Source: Vreelandella hamiltonii | GTDB lineage: Bacteria > Pseudomonadota > Gammaproteobacteria > Pseudomonadales > Halomonadaceae | Reading direction: 5' to 3' | Length of the DNA stretch: 64,000 nucleotides | NCBI RefSeq assembly: GCF_014651775.1 | Contig: NZ_BMXN01000003.1 | Span: forward strand, 1-64,000 | Shown here: positions 47,075 to 55,982 of the stretch, piece by piece | Numbering within the stretch: position 1 is the stretch's first letter | Layout: every line of letters starts with the position of its first letter | Position numbers and translations under genes: made by a program | The notes under the pieces: generated by a model | The model's input: the letters and a program-made list of their open reading frames with translations, nothing else | What the model was told of the DNA's origin: nothing | Databases searched by the model: none

Positions 47075-47806
47075 TCAACGCTGGCCCAACGGCTCAGTGA
47101 CCGAGGAGCGCATCAGCGGCATCCAGCTGTCACCACCGCCACTGGCGGCGCCTTGGGCGTGCTGCTCCAGATAGGACTGCAACAGGCGCAGTTGATCGAT
47201 ATCGATGGACGTTGGCTGCTGAGCCATGACGCTTTGCGGCGCAGACGGAGCCGCGAAACCGGCTTCGCTGACGTTCATCAAGCCGCTATTGCCTGCCTGC
47301 CCATTGATCCGGAACGGCGTGGGCTCGAACATCGGCATATCGGAGGCTGCCAGGGCTCCCGTCTGGGCACCAGACAAACTGACCGGCTGTACCTGCGCAC
47401 CCACTCCAGCGCCGGGCTGAACGGCAATGTTGCCATCAGGCTGGCCGCTCGACCCTGTACCGCTATTGAAGAACTGTACGCCCGTGATCACCATCAGTGA
47501 TACGGCCGCTGCCACGCCAGCACCGCGGGCAAACGAGATGCCGCCCGCACGATGATTCGCCGCCGTGACCGGCTCGGTGATCGGTACCGGCTCGTCACGC
47601 AGTCGAGCCATGATGCCCGCCGAAAGGTCGACGCTGACATCCACTTCGCGCTCACGCTGCATCATGCTGCGCGCCAGATGATAGCGGCGCCAAGTCTCTG
47701 CCGCGTCGGCGTCGTCAGGTAGTGATTTCAACACTCGGCGAAGTTCCAGCTCATCACTTTCACCGTCCATCAATGCGGAAAGTGACTCCCGTGTGTTTTG
47801 ACTCAT
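47075..47806 (-). CDS. rseA: Anti-sigma-E factor RseA/MucA
   Basis: Inner-membrane anti-sigma factor that holds RpoE inactive. The 243-residue protein starts with the cytoplasmic sigma-binding domain (ESLSALMDGESDELELRRVLKSL and AAETWRRYHLARSMM). It then has a single membrane helix at about 95-113 and a periplasmic tail rich in Gly, Ala and Pro that would bind RseB. The tail is somewhat longer than in E. coli RseA (216 residues). A 268-base gap separates it from rpoE, larger than usual. Confidence 0.9.
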   Translation of the reverse strand: MSQNTRESLSALMDGESDELELRRVLKSLPDDADAAETWRRYHLARSMMQREREVDVSVDLSAGIMARLRDEPVPITEPVTAANHRAGGISFARGAGVAAAVSLMVITGVQFFNSGTGSSGQPDGNIAVQPGAGVGAQVQPVSLSGAQTGALAASDMPMFEPTPFRINGQAGNSGLMNVSEAGFAAPSAPQSVMAQQPTSIDIDQLRLLQSYLEQHAQGAASGGGDSWMPLMRSSVTEPLGQR

Positions 47807-48074
47807 ACTTCACACCCTCACACTGTGTTGGAAGAAGCTTCACGACAACACGGCTAGTGCGTGTTTTAGCCGCAAAACCTCACAGGCCAAGACTCAGATT
47901 ATCTATCACCGTCTGCACAACGCCATTGCCAAGTTGGCAGGCAACATGATTGGGCTGCTCGGCGGCTCAACTCAATAACGCTGGCAGCCCTTATGACGCC
48001 TGACTCGCCAGACAGTTCACAAAAAAAGTAAAAACGTAAATGTTTGTGTCCATGCGCAGGCAGCGGCCCGACGC
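47807..48074. other. rpoE-rseA intergenic region
   Basis: A 268-base non-coding gap within what is normally a tight sigma/anti-sigma operon. It contains an A-rich patch near 48020-48045 and no convincing terminator, RNA gene or ORF with a ribosome binding site. A separate rseA promoter is possible, but I cannot point to one. Confidence 0.45.
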
Positions 48075-48677
48075 TCAGGGCTCTTCACGGCTGTTGCGCG
48101 CCGTGGTGACCAGCGGGCGGATATGCTCGTCTACCGCCTCCCTGGCACGAAAAATACGCGAACGCACCGTACCCACCGGGCACTGCATTATTTGCGCGAT
48201 GTCCTCGTAGGCCAACCCATCCAGCTCACGCAGGGTAATGGCCGTGCGCAGGTCATCCGGCAAGCGTTCGATGGCTTCGAACACAGCGGCTTCCAACTGG
48301 TCCCGCGCGATGGAAGCTTCGGGAGACTCGGAGTCGGCCAAGCGGCCGCTTTGATCGACGATTTCGGCATCGACGATATCCAGGTCGCTGCCGGGTGGAC
48401 GACGCCCTCTGGATACCAGGTGGTTCTTCGCGGTATTGATGGCGATCCGGTACATCCAGGTATAGAAAGCACTTTCTGCACGAAACTTGCCCAACGCACG
48501 GTACGCCTTGATGAAGGCTTCCTGCGCCACATCCTGCACTTCGGCGTGGTCGTGCACGTAGCGTCCTATCAGGCCAATGATCTTGTGCTGATACTTCTTA
48601 ACCAAAAGATCGAAAGCGCGTGTATCGCCTTTCTGGGCACGCTCAACCAACTGCTGGTCCGTTTCACGAGTGCCCAT
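48075..48677 (-). CDS. rpoE: RNA polymerase sigma-E (AlgU-type) factor
   Basis: ECF sigma factor for envelope stress. The 200-residue protein has region 2 (about 20-95) with DVAQEAFIKAYRALGKF and SAFYTWMYRIAINTAKNHL, and region 4 (about 130-190) with LPDDLRTAITLRELDGLAYEDIA and CPVGTVRSRIFRAREAV. The downstream rseABC-degP genes confirm the identity. A sigma-E-like promoter lies about 250 bases upstream, consistent with autoregulation. Confidence 0.95.
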   Translation of the reverse strand: MGTRETDQQLVERAQKGDTRAFDLLVKKYQHKIIGLIGRYVHDHAEVQDVAQEAFIKAYRALGKFRAESAFYTWMYRIAINTAKNHLVSRGRRPPGSDLDIVDAEIVDQSGRLADSESPEASIARDQLEAAVFEAIERLPDDLRTAITLRELDGLAYEDIAQIMQCPVGTVRSRIFRAREAVDEHIRPLVTTARNSREEP

Positions 48678-49033
48678 TCACACGCTCCTTCCGCGCCGGT
48701 ATCACACCGGCCGCTTCATATTCTTGTCGCCCTGTTGATCGGGCCTTCACAGCAAGCAGCATAGTGTCCCTTGGGCATTGGTTAATCGTCATGGAGAGCT
48801 CGAGGCCCATGAGGCCTGGTGGCTCACCTGTTCTGGAGGGCGTTTGGTGGCATAACGCCAATGTCATCTAGTGTTACGCGTTCTTAGCAGCGCATCAAGC
48901 GCTTCCCCCTTTCTTGAAACCCTGTGGCTGACATTTTTCCTTAATGCAAAGTTCCGTAACAATTGATTTTTACCACCGTGACGCGCCATAGTAGTGACCA
49001 CTTTTCGTCCATCGCGCATGTACAGGTAGCAAG
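48678..49033. other. Divergent rpoE-aroG intergenic region
   Basis: A 356-base region with no credible ORF or RNA gene. It holds a candidate sigma-E promoter facing rpoE (48928-48954). A weak housekeeping-type promoter faces aroG: TTGATT near 48963, 18 bases, CATAGT. I see no TyrR or TrpR box. Confidence 0.5.
48928..48954 (-). promoter_or_regulatory. Candidate sigma-E promoter for rpoE
   Basis: On the minus strand GAACTT (48949-48954) matches the sigma-E/AlgU -35 exactly. It is followed after 17 bases by TCAGC, a partial match to the TCTGA -10. The spacing and direction fit autoregulation of rpoE with a leader of about 250 bases. Confidence 0.4.
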
Positions 49034-50107
49034 ATGTCTGATCAACAGGTTAGCAATCTCAACGTCCTCGCTCAGGATGTTCTCACCACCCCCGACGCTC
49101 TGAAGTCGGCCATTCCCCTCACCGAAGCCGCCGAGCGCTCCGTCGTGGAAGGCCGTCGCGTCATTCAGAACATCCTGGATGGCAACGACCCGCGCCTGCT
49201 GGTGGTCGTGGGCCCCTGCTCCATCCATGACGTGGATGCCGCGCTGGATTATGCCCGCCGCCTGCGCGCGCTGGCCGACAAGGTGAGCGATAGCCTGTAC
49301 ATCGTCATGCGCGTCTATTTCGAAAAACCGCGCACCACCGTGGGCTGGAAAGGGCTGATCAACGACCCCCACCTGAACGACTCGTTCGAAATCGACGAAG
49401 GCCTGCACATCGCCCGCAAACTGCTGGTCGACCTAGCCGAGATGGGCTTGCCCCTGGCCACGGAAGCGCTGGACCCGATCTCGCCCCAGTACCTGCAGGA
49501 CTGCATCAGCTGGTCAGCCATTGGCGCCCGCACCACCGAGTCACAAACCCATCGCGAGATGGCCTCAGGCCTCTCCTGCCCGGTCGGTTTCAAGAACGGC
49601 ACCGACGGCAGCCTGGATGTCGCCATCAACGCCCTGCAGTCGGTGGCCAACCCGCATAACTTCCTGGGCATCAACCAGGCCGGCCAGGTCGCCATCATCC
49701 GCACCCGGGGCAACGCTTATGGCCACGTGGTACTGCGCGGCGGCAACGGCAAGCCCAACTACGACAGCGTCAGCGTCGCGCTGGCCGAAAAAGAGCTAAG
49801 CAAAGCCAAGCTGTCGGCCAACATCATGATCGACTGTTCCCACGCCAACTCCAACAAGGACCCAGCCCTGCAGCCCTTGGTACTGGAAAACGTGACCAAC
49901 CAGATTCTGGAAGGCAACCGCTCCATCATCGGCCTGATGGTCGAGTCCAACATTGGCTGGGGTGCCCAGAAAGTGCCTGCCGACCTGAGTGAATTGCAGT
50001 ACGGCGTCTCGATTACCGATGCCTGTATCGACTGGGACACGACCGTCGAAACCTTTACGCGCATGAACGAAAAGCTTGCTCCGGTGCTGGCCAAACGTAT
50101 TGCCTGA
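49034..50107 (+). CDS. aroG: 3-deoxy-7-phosphoheptulonate synthase (DAHP synthase, type I)
   Basis: Joins phosphoenolpyruvate and erythrose 4-phosphate, the first step of the shikimate pathway. The 357-residue protein belongs to the AroF/AroG/AroH family, with LLVVVGPCSIHDVDAAL near 55, RVYFEKPRTTVGWKGLINDP near 92 (in part), IGARTTESQTHREMASGLSCPVGFKNGTDG near 165 (in part) and MIDCSHANSNKDP near 265 carrying metal ligands. Which aromatic amino acid inhibits it cannot be decided by eye, so the symbol is by family only. It is monocistronic with a strong terminator. Confidence 0.88.
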   Translation: MSDQQVSNLNVLAQDVLTTPDALKSAIPLTEAAERSVVEGRRVIQNILDGNDPRLLVVVGPCSIHDVDAALDYARRLRALADKVSDSLYIVMRVYFEKPRTTVGWKGLINDPHLNDSFEIDEGLHIARKLLVDLAEMGLPLATEALDPISPQYLQDCISWSAIGARTTESQTHREMASGLSCPVGFKNGTDGSLDVAINALQSVANPHNFLGINQAGQVAIIRTRGNAYGHVVLRGGNGKPNYDSVSVALAEKELSKAKLSANIMIDCSHANSNKDPALQPLVLENVTNQILEGNRSIIGLMVESNIGWGAQKVPADLSELQYGVSITDACIDWDTTVETFTRMNEKLAPVLAKRIA

Positions 50108-50120
50108 AGCCAACCTGTCG

Positions 50121-50155
50121 ACGCCCCGCCAGATCCCTCTGGCGGGGCGTTTTTC
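50121..50155 (+). terminator. Intrinsic terminator after aroG
   Basis: ACGCCCCGCCAG and CTGGCGGGGCGT form a perfect 12-bp stem around a 6-base loop, followed by TTTTTC. It begins 13 bases after the aroG stop. The convergent dinG gene ends at 50179. Confidence 0.92.
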
Positions 50156-50178
50156 ATTAGCATCACCCGCTGCCGAGT

Positions 50179-52308
50179 TCAGGCCTGAATGTCACGCCTG
50201 AAGGGCGGCAAGGCATCCAGCAGCGCCTGACCGTAGCGCCGCGTGATCACGCGGCGGTCCAGCAACGTGATCACGCCCCGGTCGTTCTCCTTGCGGATCA
50301 ACCGACCACAGGCCTGTACCAGCTTGATGGAAGCATCGGGCACGCTGATACGCATGAAAGAGTTGCCGCCCTGGCTTTCGATCCACTCGGCCAACGTGGC
50401 ACCCACCGGGTCATCGGGCACCGCAAAGGGTAACCGAGTGATGACTACATGAGTCAGGTAATCCCCAGGCAGGTCGATGCCCTCTGCAAAGCTGGCCAAG
50501 CCGAAGATGATGCTCCCCTTGCCGCTATCGACCGCAGCACGATGCCGCTCGATCAACTCGCGTTTGGGCAGCGCATCCTGCGCCAGCAGGCGCTCTTTCA
50601 AGGCTGCTGGCAGCACTTTTTCCACCGCCCTGAGCTGGGCCCGGGACGAAAACAGTACCAGCACCGCTTCATCCTCCCCCAACTGGGAGACACAGCGCAC
50701 GATGGCACGCTCATGGGCCTCTCGGTCGCTGGGGTCCGTGGCTTCCGCGGGCACGCGCAGCACCGCGTTGGCATAATCGAAGGGGCTGGGCAGCGCCTGG
50801 TACCGATAGCGACTGGCCAGGCCAGCGCGCTCCTGAATACGTTCGAAGCGCCCCAGTGCCGTCAAGGTGGCGGAGGTGACCACCGCACCATGGCAGCGCC
50901 CCCACAAATGCTTGGCCAGCGTGTGCGCCGCCGAGACAGGGCTGGCGGAGAACTCGATTTCGGGCTCCCCGGCCACACGACTCAACGTGATCCAGCGCGC
51001 ACAGGGCGGCGCATTGGGCGGGTCCTGCTCGCTGAACGCCTGCCAGAGCGCGTGGGCTTCCAGGGCGCGACCATGCAGCAGCGCCACCAGCGGTAGCCAG
51101 GCTTCGGCCTGATCGCGGTCCAGCCCCGTCTGCTTGTCCGGGTCCAGGCTCTCACGCAGGATATCGGCTATGCTTTCCAGGCTGCGTGATAGCGTGGCAA
51201 ACATCACCAGCAGCTGCCGCGCCTGCTCGCGCAGCGCTTCCGGCACCTCGCCCTTCTCGAAACGCTGCTGGTGGCTGGCCTCTTCATCCGCCAGCCCCTG
51301 CTCGCGCCCGGCCAGCTGGTGCCCCAGGCTGAACACGTCCCCCAGGGCAGGCTCCAGGCCATGCAGCACTTCAGGCAGGCTGGCCAGCAGCCGGGCCACG
51401 GTGGGCTGAACTGACAGCCCTTGGTGGAGATCGGTCAAGCTGCTGCGCAGCGTCTTGAGCCAGCGCAGACAGCCATGCACCGCGAAGCGGTGGGCAAAGT
51501 GCGACAGCGCCTTGTCCGGCAGGTGATGACCTTCGTCGAAGATGAAGATACAGTCGGCAGGGTCCGGCAGAATGGCGCCGCCCCCCAGGGCCAGGTCCGC
51601 CAGTACCAGATCGTGGTTGGCCACGATGACATCGGCATCTTCCAGCTCACGGCGTGAGCGGAAGAACGCGCAAGCACCGAAATGGCCGCAGCGGCGCCCG
51701 GTACACTGGCGGTGATCGACGGTGAGCTGACGCCAGTGGGCATCATCGATGGTGTCAGGCCAGGTATCACGGTCACCCTGCCACTCGCCTTTGCCATAGG
51801 CATCGGCAAGGTCGCTGGCAAGCACCTGATAGTCGCTGCTATCGCTTTGCAGGGAGTGCTCGAACAGCGACATGGTCGGGTTCGGCTCACTGCCCTCCAG
51901 GGCCTGATCCAGCCGCGCCACGCACACATAGCGCCCGCGTCCTTTGGCCAGCGCGTAGCGAAAGGCGATGCCACTGTGCTCGGCCAGCGAGGGCAGGTCC
52001 TGATGCAACACCTGCTCTTGCAGAGCCACCGTGGCCGTGGACACGATCAGCCGCTTGCCCTTCGCCTTGGCAATGGGCAAGCCTGCAATCAGATACGCCA
52101 GCGTCTTGCCCGTGCCGGTACCGGCTTCCAGCACACAGACGTGGCTGTCGCTGGTGCGCTTGCCATCGCTGTCGCACTGAATATCGCCCAGGGTGCGGGC
52201 AATCTCGGCAATCATCAGCCGCTGACCGTAGCGTGGGGTCAGCGCTAACTGCTCCACCACGTTACGGTACGCTTGCTGAATATCGGCCTTGAGCGCGTTA
52301 TCCAGCAT
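50179..52308 (-). CDS. dinG: DinG-type ATP-dependent DNA helicase
   Basis: Superfamily 2 iron-sulfur helicase acting on R-loops, D-loops and forked DNA. The 709-residue protein is close to E. coli DinG (716). Walker A is EAGTGTGKTLAYL near 65. The iron-sulfur cysteines are in YVCVARLD, then CTGRRCGHFGAC near 200. The Walker B-like box is FDEGHHLPD near 255. The C-terminal helicase motifs include FASFAEGIDLPGD and VQACGRLIRKENDRG. The rhlB stop is 5 bases upstream of its start, so it is probably co-transcribed with rhlB. Confidence 0.92.
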   Translation of the reverse strand: MLDNALKADIQQAYRNVVEQLALTPRYGQRLMIAEIARTLGDIQCDSDGKRTSDSHVCVLEAGTGTGKTLAYLIAGLPIAKAKGKRLIVSTATVALQEQVLHQDLPSLAEHSGIAFRYALAKGRGRYVCVARLDQALEGSEPNPTMSLFEHSLQSDSSDYQVLASDLADAYGKGEWQGDRDTWPDTIDDAHWRQLTVDHRQCTGRRCGHFGACAFFRSRRELEDADVIVANHDLVLADLALGGGAILPDPADCIFIFDEGHHLPDKALSHFAHRFAVHGCLRWLKTLRSSLTDLHQGLSVQPTVARLLASLPEVLHGLEPALGDVFSLGHQLAGREQGLADEEASHQQRFEKGEVPEALREQARQLLVMFATLSRSLESIADILRESLDPDKQTGLDRDQAEAWLPLVALLHGRALEAHALWQAFSEQDPPNAPPCARWITLSRVAGEPEIEFSASPVSAAHTLAKHLWGRCHGAVVTSATLTALGRFERIQERAGLASRYRYQALPSPFDYANAVLRVPAEATDPSDREAHERAIVRCVSQLGEDEAVLVLFSSRAQLRAVEKVLPAALKERLLAQDALPKRELIERHRAAVDSGKGSIIFGLASFAEGIDLPGDYLTHVVITRLPFAVPDDPVGATLAEWIESQGGNSFMRISVPDASIKLVQACGRLIRKENDRGVITLLDRRVITRRYGQALLDALPPFRRDIQA

Positions 52309-52313
52309 GTGCG

Positions 52314-53588
52314 TTACAGCATGCCTTCCGGCGGATGCTCGCAGGGCAGCTTGCCGTTGATGTAGCGCTCGATTTCCGGCAGCGAGAAGGCGTCTTCTTC
52401 ACCCACGAAGCTGATCGACACCCCTTTGGCACCGGCACGACCGGTGCGGCCAATACGGTGCACGTAGTCTTCCGGGTCTTCCGGCAGGGTGTAGTTGATC
52501 ACGTGGCTGACGTCTTCGATATGGATGCCACGACCGGCCACATCGGTGGCCACCAGCACCTGGATCTCGCCTTCGCGGAAGCTTTCCAGCGTCTTGATCC
52601 GCTGATTCTGGGGCACGTCACCCGACAGCATGGCGGCACTCACGCCTGCCTTTTTCAGCAGGTCATCGAGTTTGCGCACCAGATCCCGACGGTTGCCGAA
52701 CACCATGACCCGCTCGAAGCTCTCCTGTTCCAGCAGCTTGACCAACAGGCGCTGCTTGTCGTCATCCGACACCAGGTATACGCGCTGGTCGATATCGGCC
52801 TGATTCTCTACCGTGACTTCGATCTCGACATGGGCCGGTTCCTGTGTCCACTGGCTGGCCAGATTGAGAATGTCGTCGGTGAAGGTGGCCGAAAACAGGA
52901 ACGTCTGACGCTCCTCTTTCTTGGGGGTATAGCGGATGATGCGCTTCACATCCGGGATGAACCCCATGGAAAGCATGCGATCCGCTTCATCGAGCACCAG
53001 TACTTCGGTTTCGGACAGGTCGATATCGCGCTTCTGATGGAAGTCGAGCAGACGGCCAGGCGTGGCCACCAAAATATCGAGTTTCTTGCCGAGGCTCTCA
53101 CGCTGTTTCTGGTAATCCATGCCACCGACCACGCTGGCCACGTTCAACGACGTGAAGCGGGCGAGCGCCTTGGCGTCTTTCTCGATCTGCAGCGCCAATT
53201 CGCGGGTGGGGGCGATGATCAGCGCACGGGGAGCCCCCGGCTTCTGACCGTCCGGCGCGGGCTCTTCCAGGAAGTAGGCCAGCACTGAAATCAGGAAGGC
53301 AGCGGTCTTGCCAGTGCCCGTCTGGGCCTTGCCCACAATGTCGCCACCCAGCAGCGTGTGGCGCAGCGCCTCTGCCTGAATGGGAGTGCAGTATTCATAG
53401 CCTTGGGCATGAATAGCGCGCATCAAGGGCAGCGGCAGATCAAAGTCATGGAAGCGCCACTTGCCGGCAACGGCGGGCACCTGAAACTGACGAAGATCCC
53501 AGTTCGACTGACGACGACGCGGCTTGCGACGACGGCGTTTAGGCTTGCGGTTCTGGTCCGATGCTGTGATCTGTTCCGACTCGCTCAT
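52314..53588 (-). CDS. rhlB: DEAD-box ATP-dependent RNA helicase RhlB
   Basis: RNA helicase, in E. coli part of the RNA degradosome. The 424-residue protein has a very basic N-terminal extension ([17 protein letters not shown]), then Q motif (CTPIQAEAL), Walker [24 protein letters not shown] box [16 protein letters not shown], and [13 protein letters not shown]. RhlB is the best fit from the [16 protein letters not shown] segment and length. In E. coli the basic tail is at the C-terminus, whereas here it is at the N-terminus. RhlE or SrmB are less likely. Confidence 0.85.
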   Translation of the reverse strand: MSESEQITASDQNRKPKRRRRKPRRRQSNWDLRQFQVPAVAGKWRFHDFDLPLPLMRAIHAQGYEYCTPIQAEALRHTLLGGDIVGKAQTGTGKTAAFLISVLAYFLEEPAPDGQKPGAPRALIIAPTRELALQIEKDAKALARFTSLNVASVVGGMDYQKQRESLGKKLDILVATPGRLLDFHQKRDIDLSETEVLVLDEADRMLSMGFIPDVKRIIRYTPKKEERQTFLFSATFTDDILNLASQWTQEPAHVEIEVTVENQADIDQRVYLVSDDDKQRLLVKLLEQESFERVMVFGNRRDLVRKLDDLLKKAGVSAAMLSGDVPQNQRIKTLESFREGEIQVLVATDVAGRGIHIEDVSHVINYTLPEDPEDYVHRIGRTGRAGAKGVSISFVGEEDAFSLPEIERYINGKLPCEHPPEGML

Positions 53589-53734
53589 AGGCTGTGTATC
53601 TGTCCATTGCTGTGGAGGTTAGGCATCACGAATCGCGCATTGTAGCAGGGCTTGGCGATAAGAGCGCGCTCTGCTGTCGAAGGAGCGCCCTTGCCTGTTA
53701 GAATGAGGCATAAATTAACCCAAGGAGCGCGACG

Positions 53735-53983
53735 ATGACGCGTAAGAAAAAGACTCGTTCACTGGCAGACAAGGTGACGATCCGCACCGGTCGCCGCAAG
53801 GATTACAAAAAGTGGCGCCATGAAAACCCGGATCAGGTGACCTCATCACGCCGTTTCGTGGCCAAGAAACAGCAACAGCGCAAACTGCAGGCAGTGCGCA
53901 AGCTGGCACGCCAGCAAAGTGGCCAGAACATTGCCATCCACCCTGACAAGGGGAGCGACTCCTCTTCGGGAGAGCCCTCCTGA
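53735..53983 (+). CDS. Small, highly basic protein of unknown function
   Basis: An 82-residue protein with about 24 lysines and arginines, beginning MTRKKKTRSLADKVTIRTGR, with DYKKWRHENP and SRRFVAKKQQQRKLQ, then an acidic/serine tail. It has a good ribosome binding site (CAAGGAGCG, 53721-53729, ahead of ATG 53735). Its TGA overlaps the xthA ATG by 1 base, so it is real and translationally coupled to xthA. The composition suggests RNA, DNA or ribosome binding. I do not recognise the family. Confidence 0.8.
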   Translation: MTRKKKTRSLADKVTIRTGRRKDYKKWRHENPDQVTSSRRFVAKKQQQRKLQAVRKLARQQSGQNIAIHPDKGSDSSSGEPS

Positions 53984-54810
53984 TGCGTCTGGTGTCTTTC
54001 AATATCAACGGTATCCGGGCAAGGCTGCATCAGCTTCAAGCGCTCATCGACACCCATCGCCCTGATGTGATCGGCCTGCAGGAAATCAAGGTGCAGGATA
54101 GCGAGTTTCCCTTGGCCGACGTGGAAGCCATGGGGTACCACACCTTTCATTATGGCCAAAAGGGCCACTACGGTGTGGCCTTGCTCTGCCGACAGAAACC
54201 TCAGCAGGTCTTCTACGGCTTTCCTGATGATGAGGAAGATGCCCAGCGACGCATGATCGGCGTGCGCCTGCTGACCACCGACGGCCAGCCGATCACCGTG
54301 TGGAACGGTTACTTCCCCCAGGGCGAAAACGTCGATCACCCCACCAAATTTCCGCACAAGGAGCGCTTTTACCAGCAGTTGGCCAATCTGCTGGCCACGC
54401 AGCACTCCTCGGAAGAGCATCTGGCCGTCATGGGTGACTTCAACATTTCACCCGAAGACCAGGACATCGGCATTGGGGAAGCCAACCGAAAGCGCTGGCT
54501 ACGTGATGGCAAGGCCAGCTTTCAACCCATCGAGCGGGAGTGGCTGGCAGGCATCAAGGCGTGGGGGCTCAGCGACAGCTATCGGCTCTGCCACCCCGAC
54601 AACAGCGAATGGTTCAGCTGGTTCGACTACCGCTCGAAGGGCTTTGACCAGGAACCCAAGCGCGGGCTGCGCATCGACTACATCCTTGTCTCGCCTCCCT
54701 TGGCACAGCGAGTCACCGATGCAGGTATCGACTATCCCCTGCGTGCCATGGAACGATCTTCGGATCACGCTCCCACCTGGAGCGACTTTTCCCTGACCCT
54801 GGCAGACTGA
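53983..54810 (+). CDS. xthA: Exodeoxyribonuclease III
   Basis: AP endonuclease and 3'-5' exonuclease of base-excision repair. The 275-residue protein has MRLVSFNINGIRARLHQL, DVIGLQEIKVQ (metal-binding Glu), MGDFNISPEDQDIG (catalytic Asp and Asn), RIDYILVS and SSDHAPTW with the catalytic His near the end. It is coupled to the small basic protein by a TGATG overlap. Confidence 0.95.
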   Translation: MRLVSFNINGIRARLHQLQALIDTHRPDVIGLQEIKVQDSEFPLADVEAMGYHTFHYGQKGHYGVALLCRQKPQQVFYGFPDDEEDAQRRMIGVRLLTTDGQPITVWNGYFPQGENVDHPTKFPHKERFYQQLANLLATQHSSEEHLAVMGDFNISPEDQDIGIGEANRKRWLRDGKASFQPIEREWLAGIKAWGLSDSYRLCHPDNSEWFSWFDYRSKGFDQEPKRGLRIDYILVSPPLAQRVTDAGIDYPLRAMERSSDHAPTWSDFSLTLAD

Positions 54811-54822
54811 CCGCCCCTTGGC

Positions 54823-54842
54823 TGCCGCCCACTCGGGCGGCA
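54823..54842. terminator. Hairpin between convergent xthA and the TPR gene
   Basis: TGCCGCCC-ACTC-GGGCGGCA is an 8-bp GC stem 12 bases after the xthA stop, in the 53-base convergent spacer. There is no T-tract on either side, so its efficiency as a terminator is doubtful. Confidence 0.45.
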
Positions 54843-54863
54843 CGGCTCACCCCCTGAGCCCCC

Positions 54864-55964
54864 TCAATCGAAATAGCCAAGCCACTGCTCGGCCTGTTCG
54901 TCGCCCAGCTCCGCCGCTCGCGAGAGCGCCTCTTTCGCCAGCGACTCATTGCCCCACGCGTAGGCCAACTGACCATACTGGCGCCAATCGTCAGCCGCCC
55001 GAGTGGTTTCAGCCAGCGCCTGCCAAGCGTTCAGGGCATGCTCGACATGCCGGGCCTGCTGCCAGGCCGTGGCTCGCAGGCGCAGCGTCTCTTCATCATC
55101 AGGCAGCTCCCCTGCTTCCAGCGCTGCCTCCAGATGCTCACCGGCACGCGCTGGCGTGCCCCCTGCCAGGTGCAGCCGAATCAGGGTCAAACGATCCTCG
55201 GGCGCAGTGAACTTGCCCATCTGCCAAGCCGCTTCCCAGACGCCGGCGGCAGCGCCCAGCAGCCCCGCCTGCTGCGCCAATCCAGCCGCCTGACGCCACT
55301 CCTCGGCGCTGCTGCGCTCGCTCAGGTTTTCCAGCAGCCAGGCCAGCGCCTGCTCGCCTTCGCCTGCATGGCGCAACACGACGTTGACCAGCGCCTGCTG
55401 GGCATCACTCAGTTCTCTGCCCGGCTCCAGCTGGGGGGTGAGCCATTCGAGGGCCTCTTCCCAGCGCTCCTCTTCTGCCAATAGGCGCACCAACGCCCAA
55501 ACCGACTCAAGGTAGCGCTCATGGCCCGCCGACTCGCCGAGCCACTGCGCGTAGAGCTCGATGGCCCGAGAGCGCTGTCCTGCCGCACGGCGCAGGGACG
55601 CTTCGTCACGCAACCAGCGCAGCCGTTGGCTGTTCGGCACGCTGGTACGCTGGCGGGCACTGGCCAGCTCATCCGCTGCCGCCTCGGGCGCCTCTTGACG
55701 CACCAGCGCACTGGCCGCCAACTGATGATATAGCGCGCTGGCCCACTGATCGGCTCGATTGCCCGAGGCCAGCCTGGCGGCCTGGGAGCGCGCACGGCTC
55801 AGAATGGTGTCCAACGACTCATTCTCTGCACCAGAACCGGAAAGTTCCGCCAACTGGCTCTGCAACCCATTCAGGTCGAGAATGATATCTTCACTCAGTG
55901 GCACATCCGCCACCGCCATCGTGCTCCACACACCGAGCACTGCAATTGCCAATAAACGCTGCAT
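54864..55964 (-). CDS. Tetratricopeptide-repeat protein of the TonB2-type operon
   Basis: A periplasmic or outer-membrane-associated protein of 366 residues with a signal peptide (about 1-19, STMAVA-D). It then has alanine-, leucine- and glutamate-rich helical repeats over the rest of its length, consistent with about eight TPR or Sel1-like units (for example WQALAETTRAADDWRQYGQLAYAWG, in part). It is the last gene of the operon that starts with the DUF3450 gene. In marine gammaproteobacteria such TPR proteins regularly end TonB2/TtpC operons. Its exact role is unknown. Confidence 0.8.
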   Translation of the reverse strand: MQRLLAIAVLGVWSTMAVADVPLSEDIILDLNGLQSQLAELSGSGAENESLDTILSRARSQAARLASGNRADQWASALYHQLAASALVRQEAPEAAADELASARQRTSVPNSQRLRWLRDEASLRRAAGQRSRAIELYAQWLGESAGHERYLESVWALVRLLAEEERWEEALEWLTPQLEPGRELSDAQQALVNVVLRHAGEGEQALAWLLENLSERSSAEEWRQAAGLAQQAGLLGAAAGVWEAAWQMGKFTAPEDRLTLIRLHLAGGTPARAGEHLEAALEAGELPDDEETLRLRATAWQQARHVEHALNAWQALAETTRAADDWRQYGQLAYAWGNESLAKEALSRAAELGDEQAEQWLGYFD

Positions 55965-55982
55965 AACGCTCCCTCGACGGGC

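Noticed and set aside
48678-48867. Short frames upstream of rpoE as a leader peptide
   Set aside because: None has a convincing ribosome binding site, and the composition is unremarkable.
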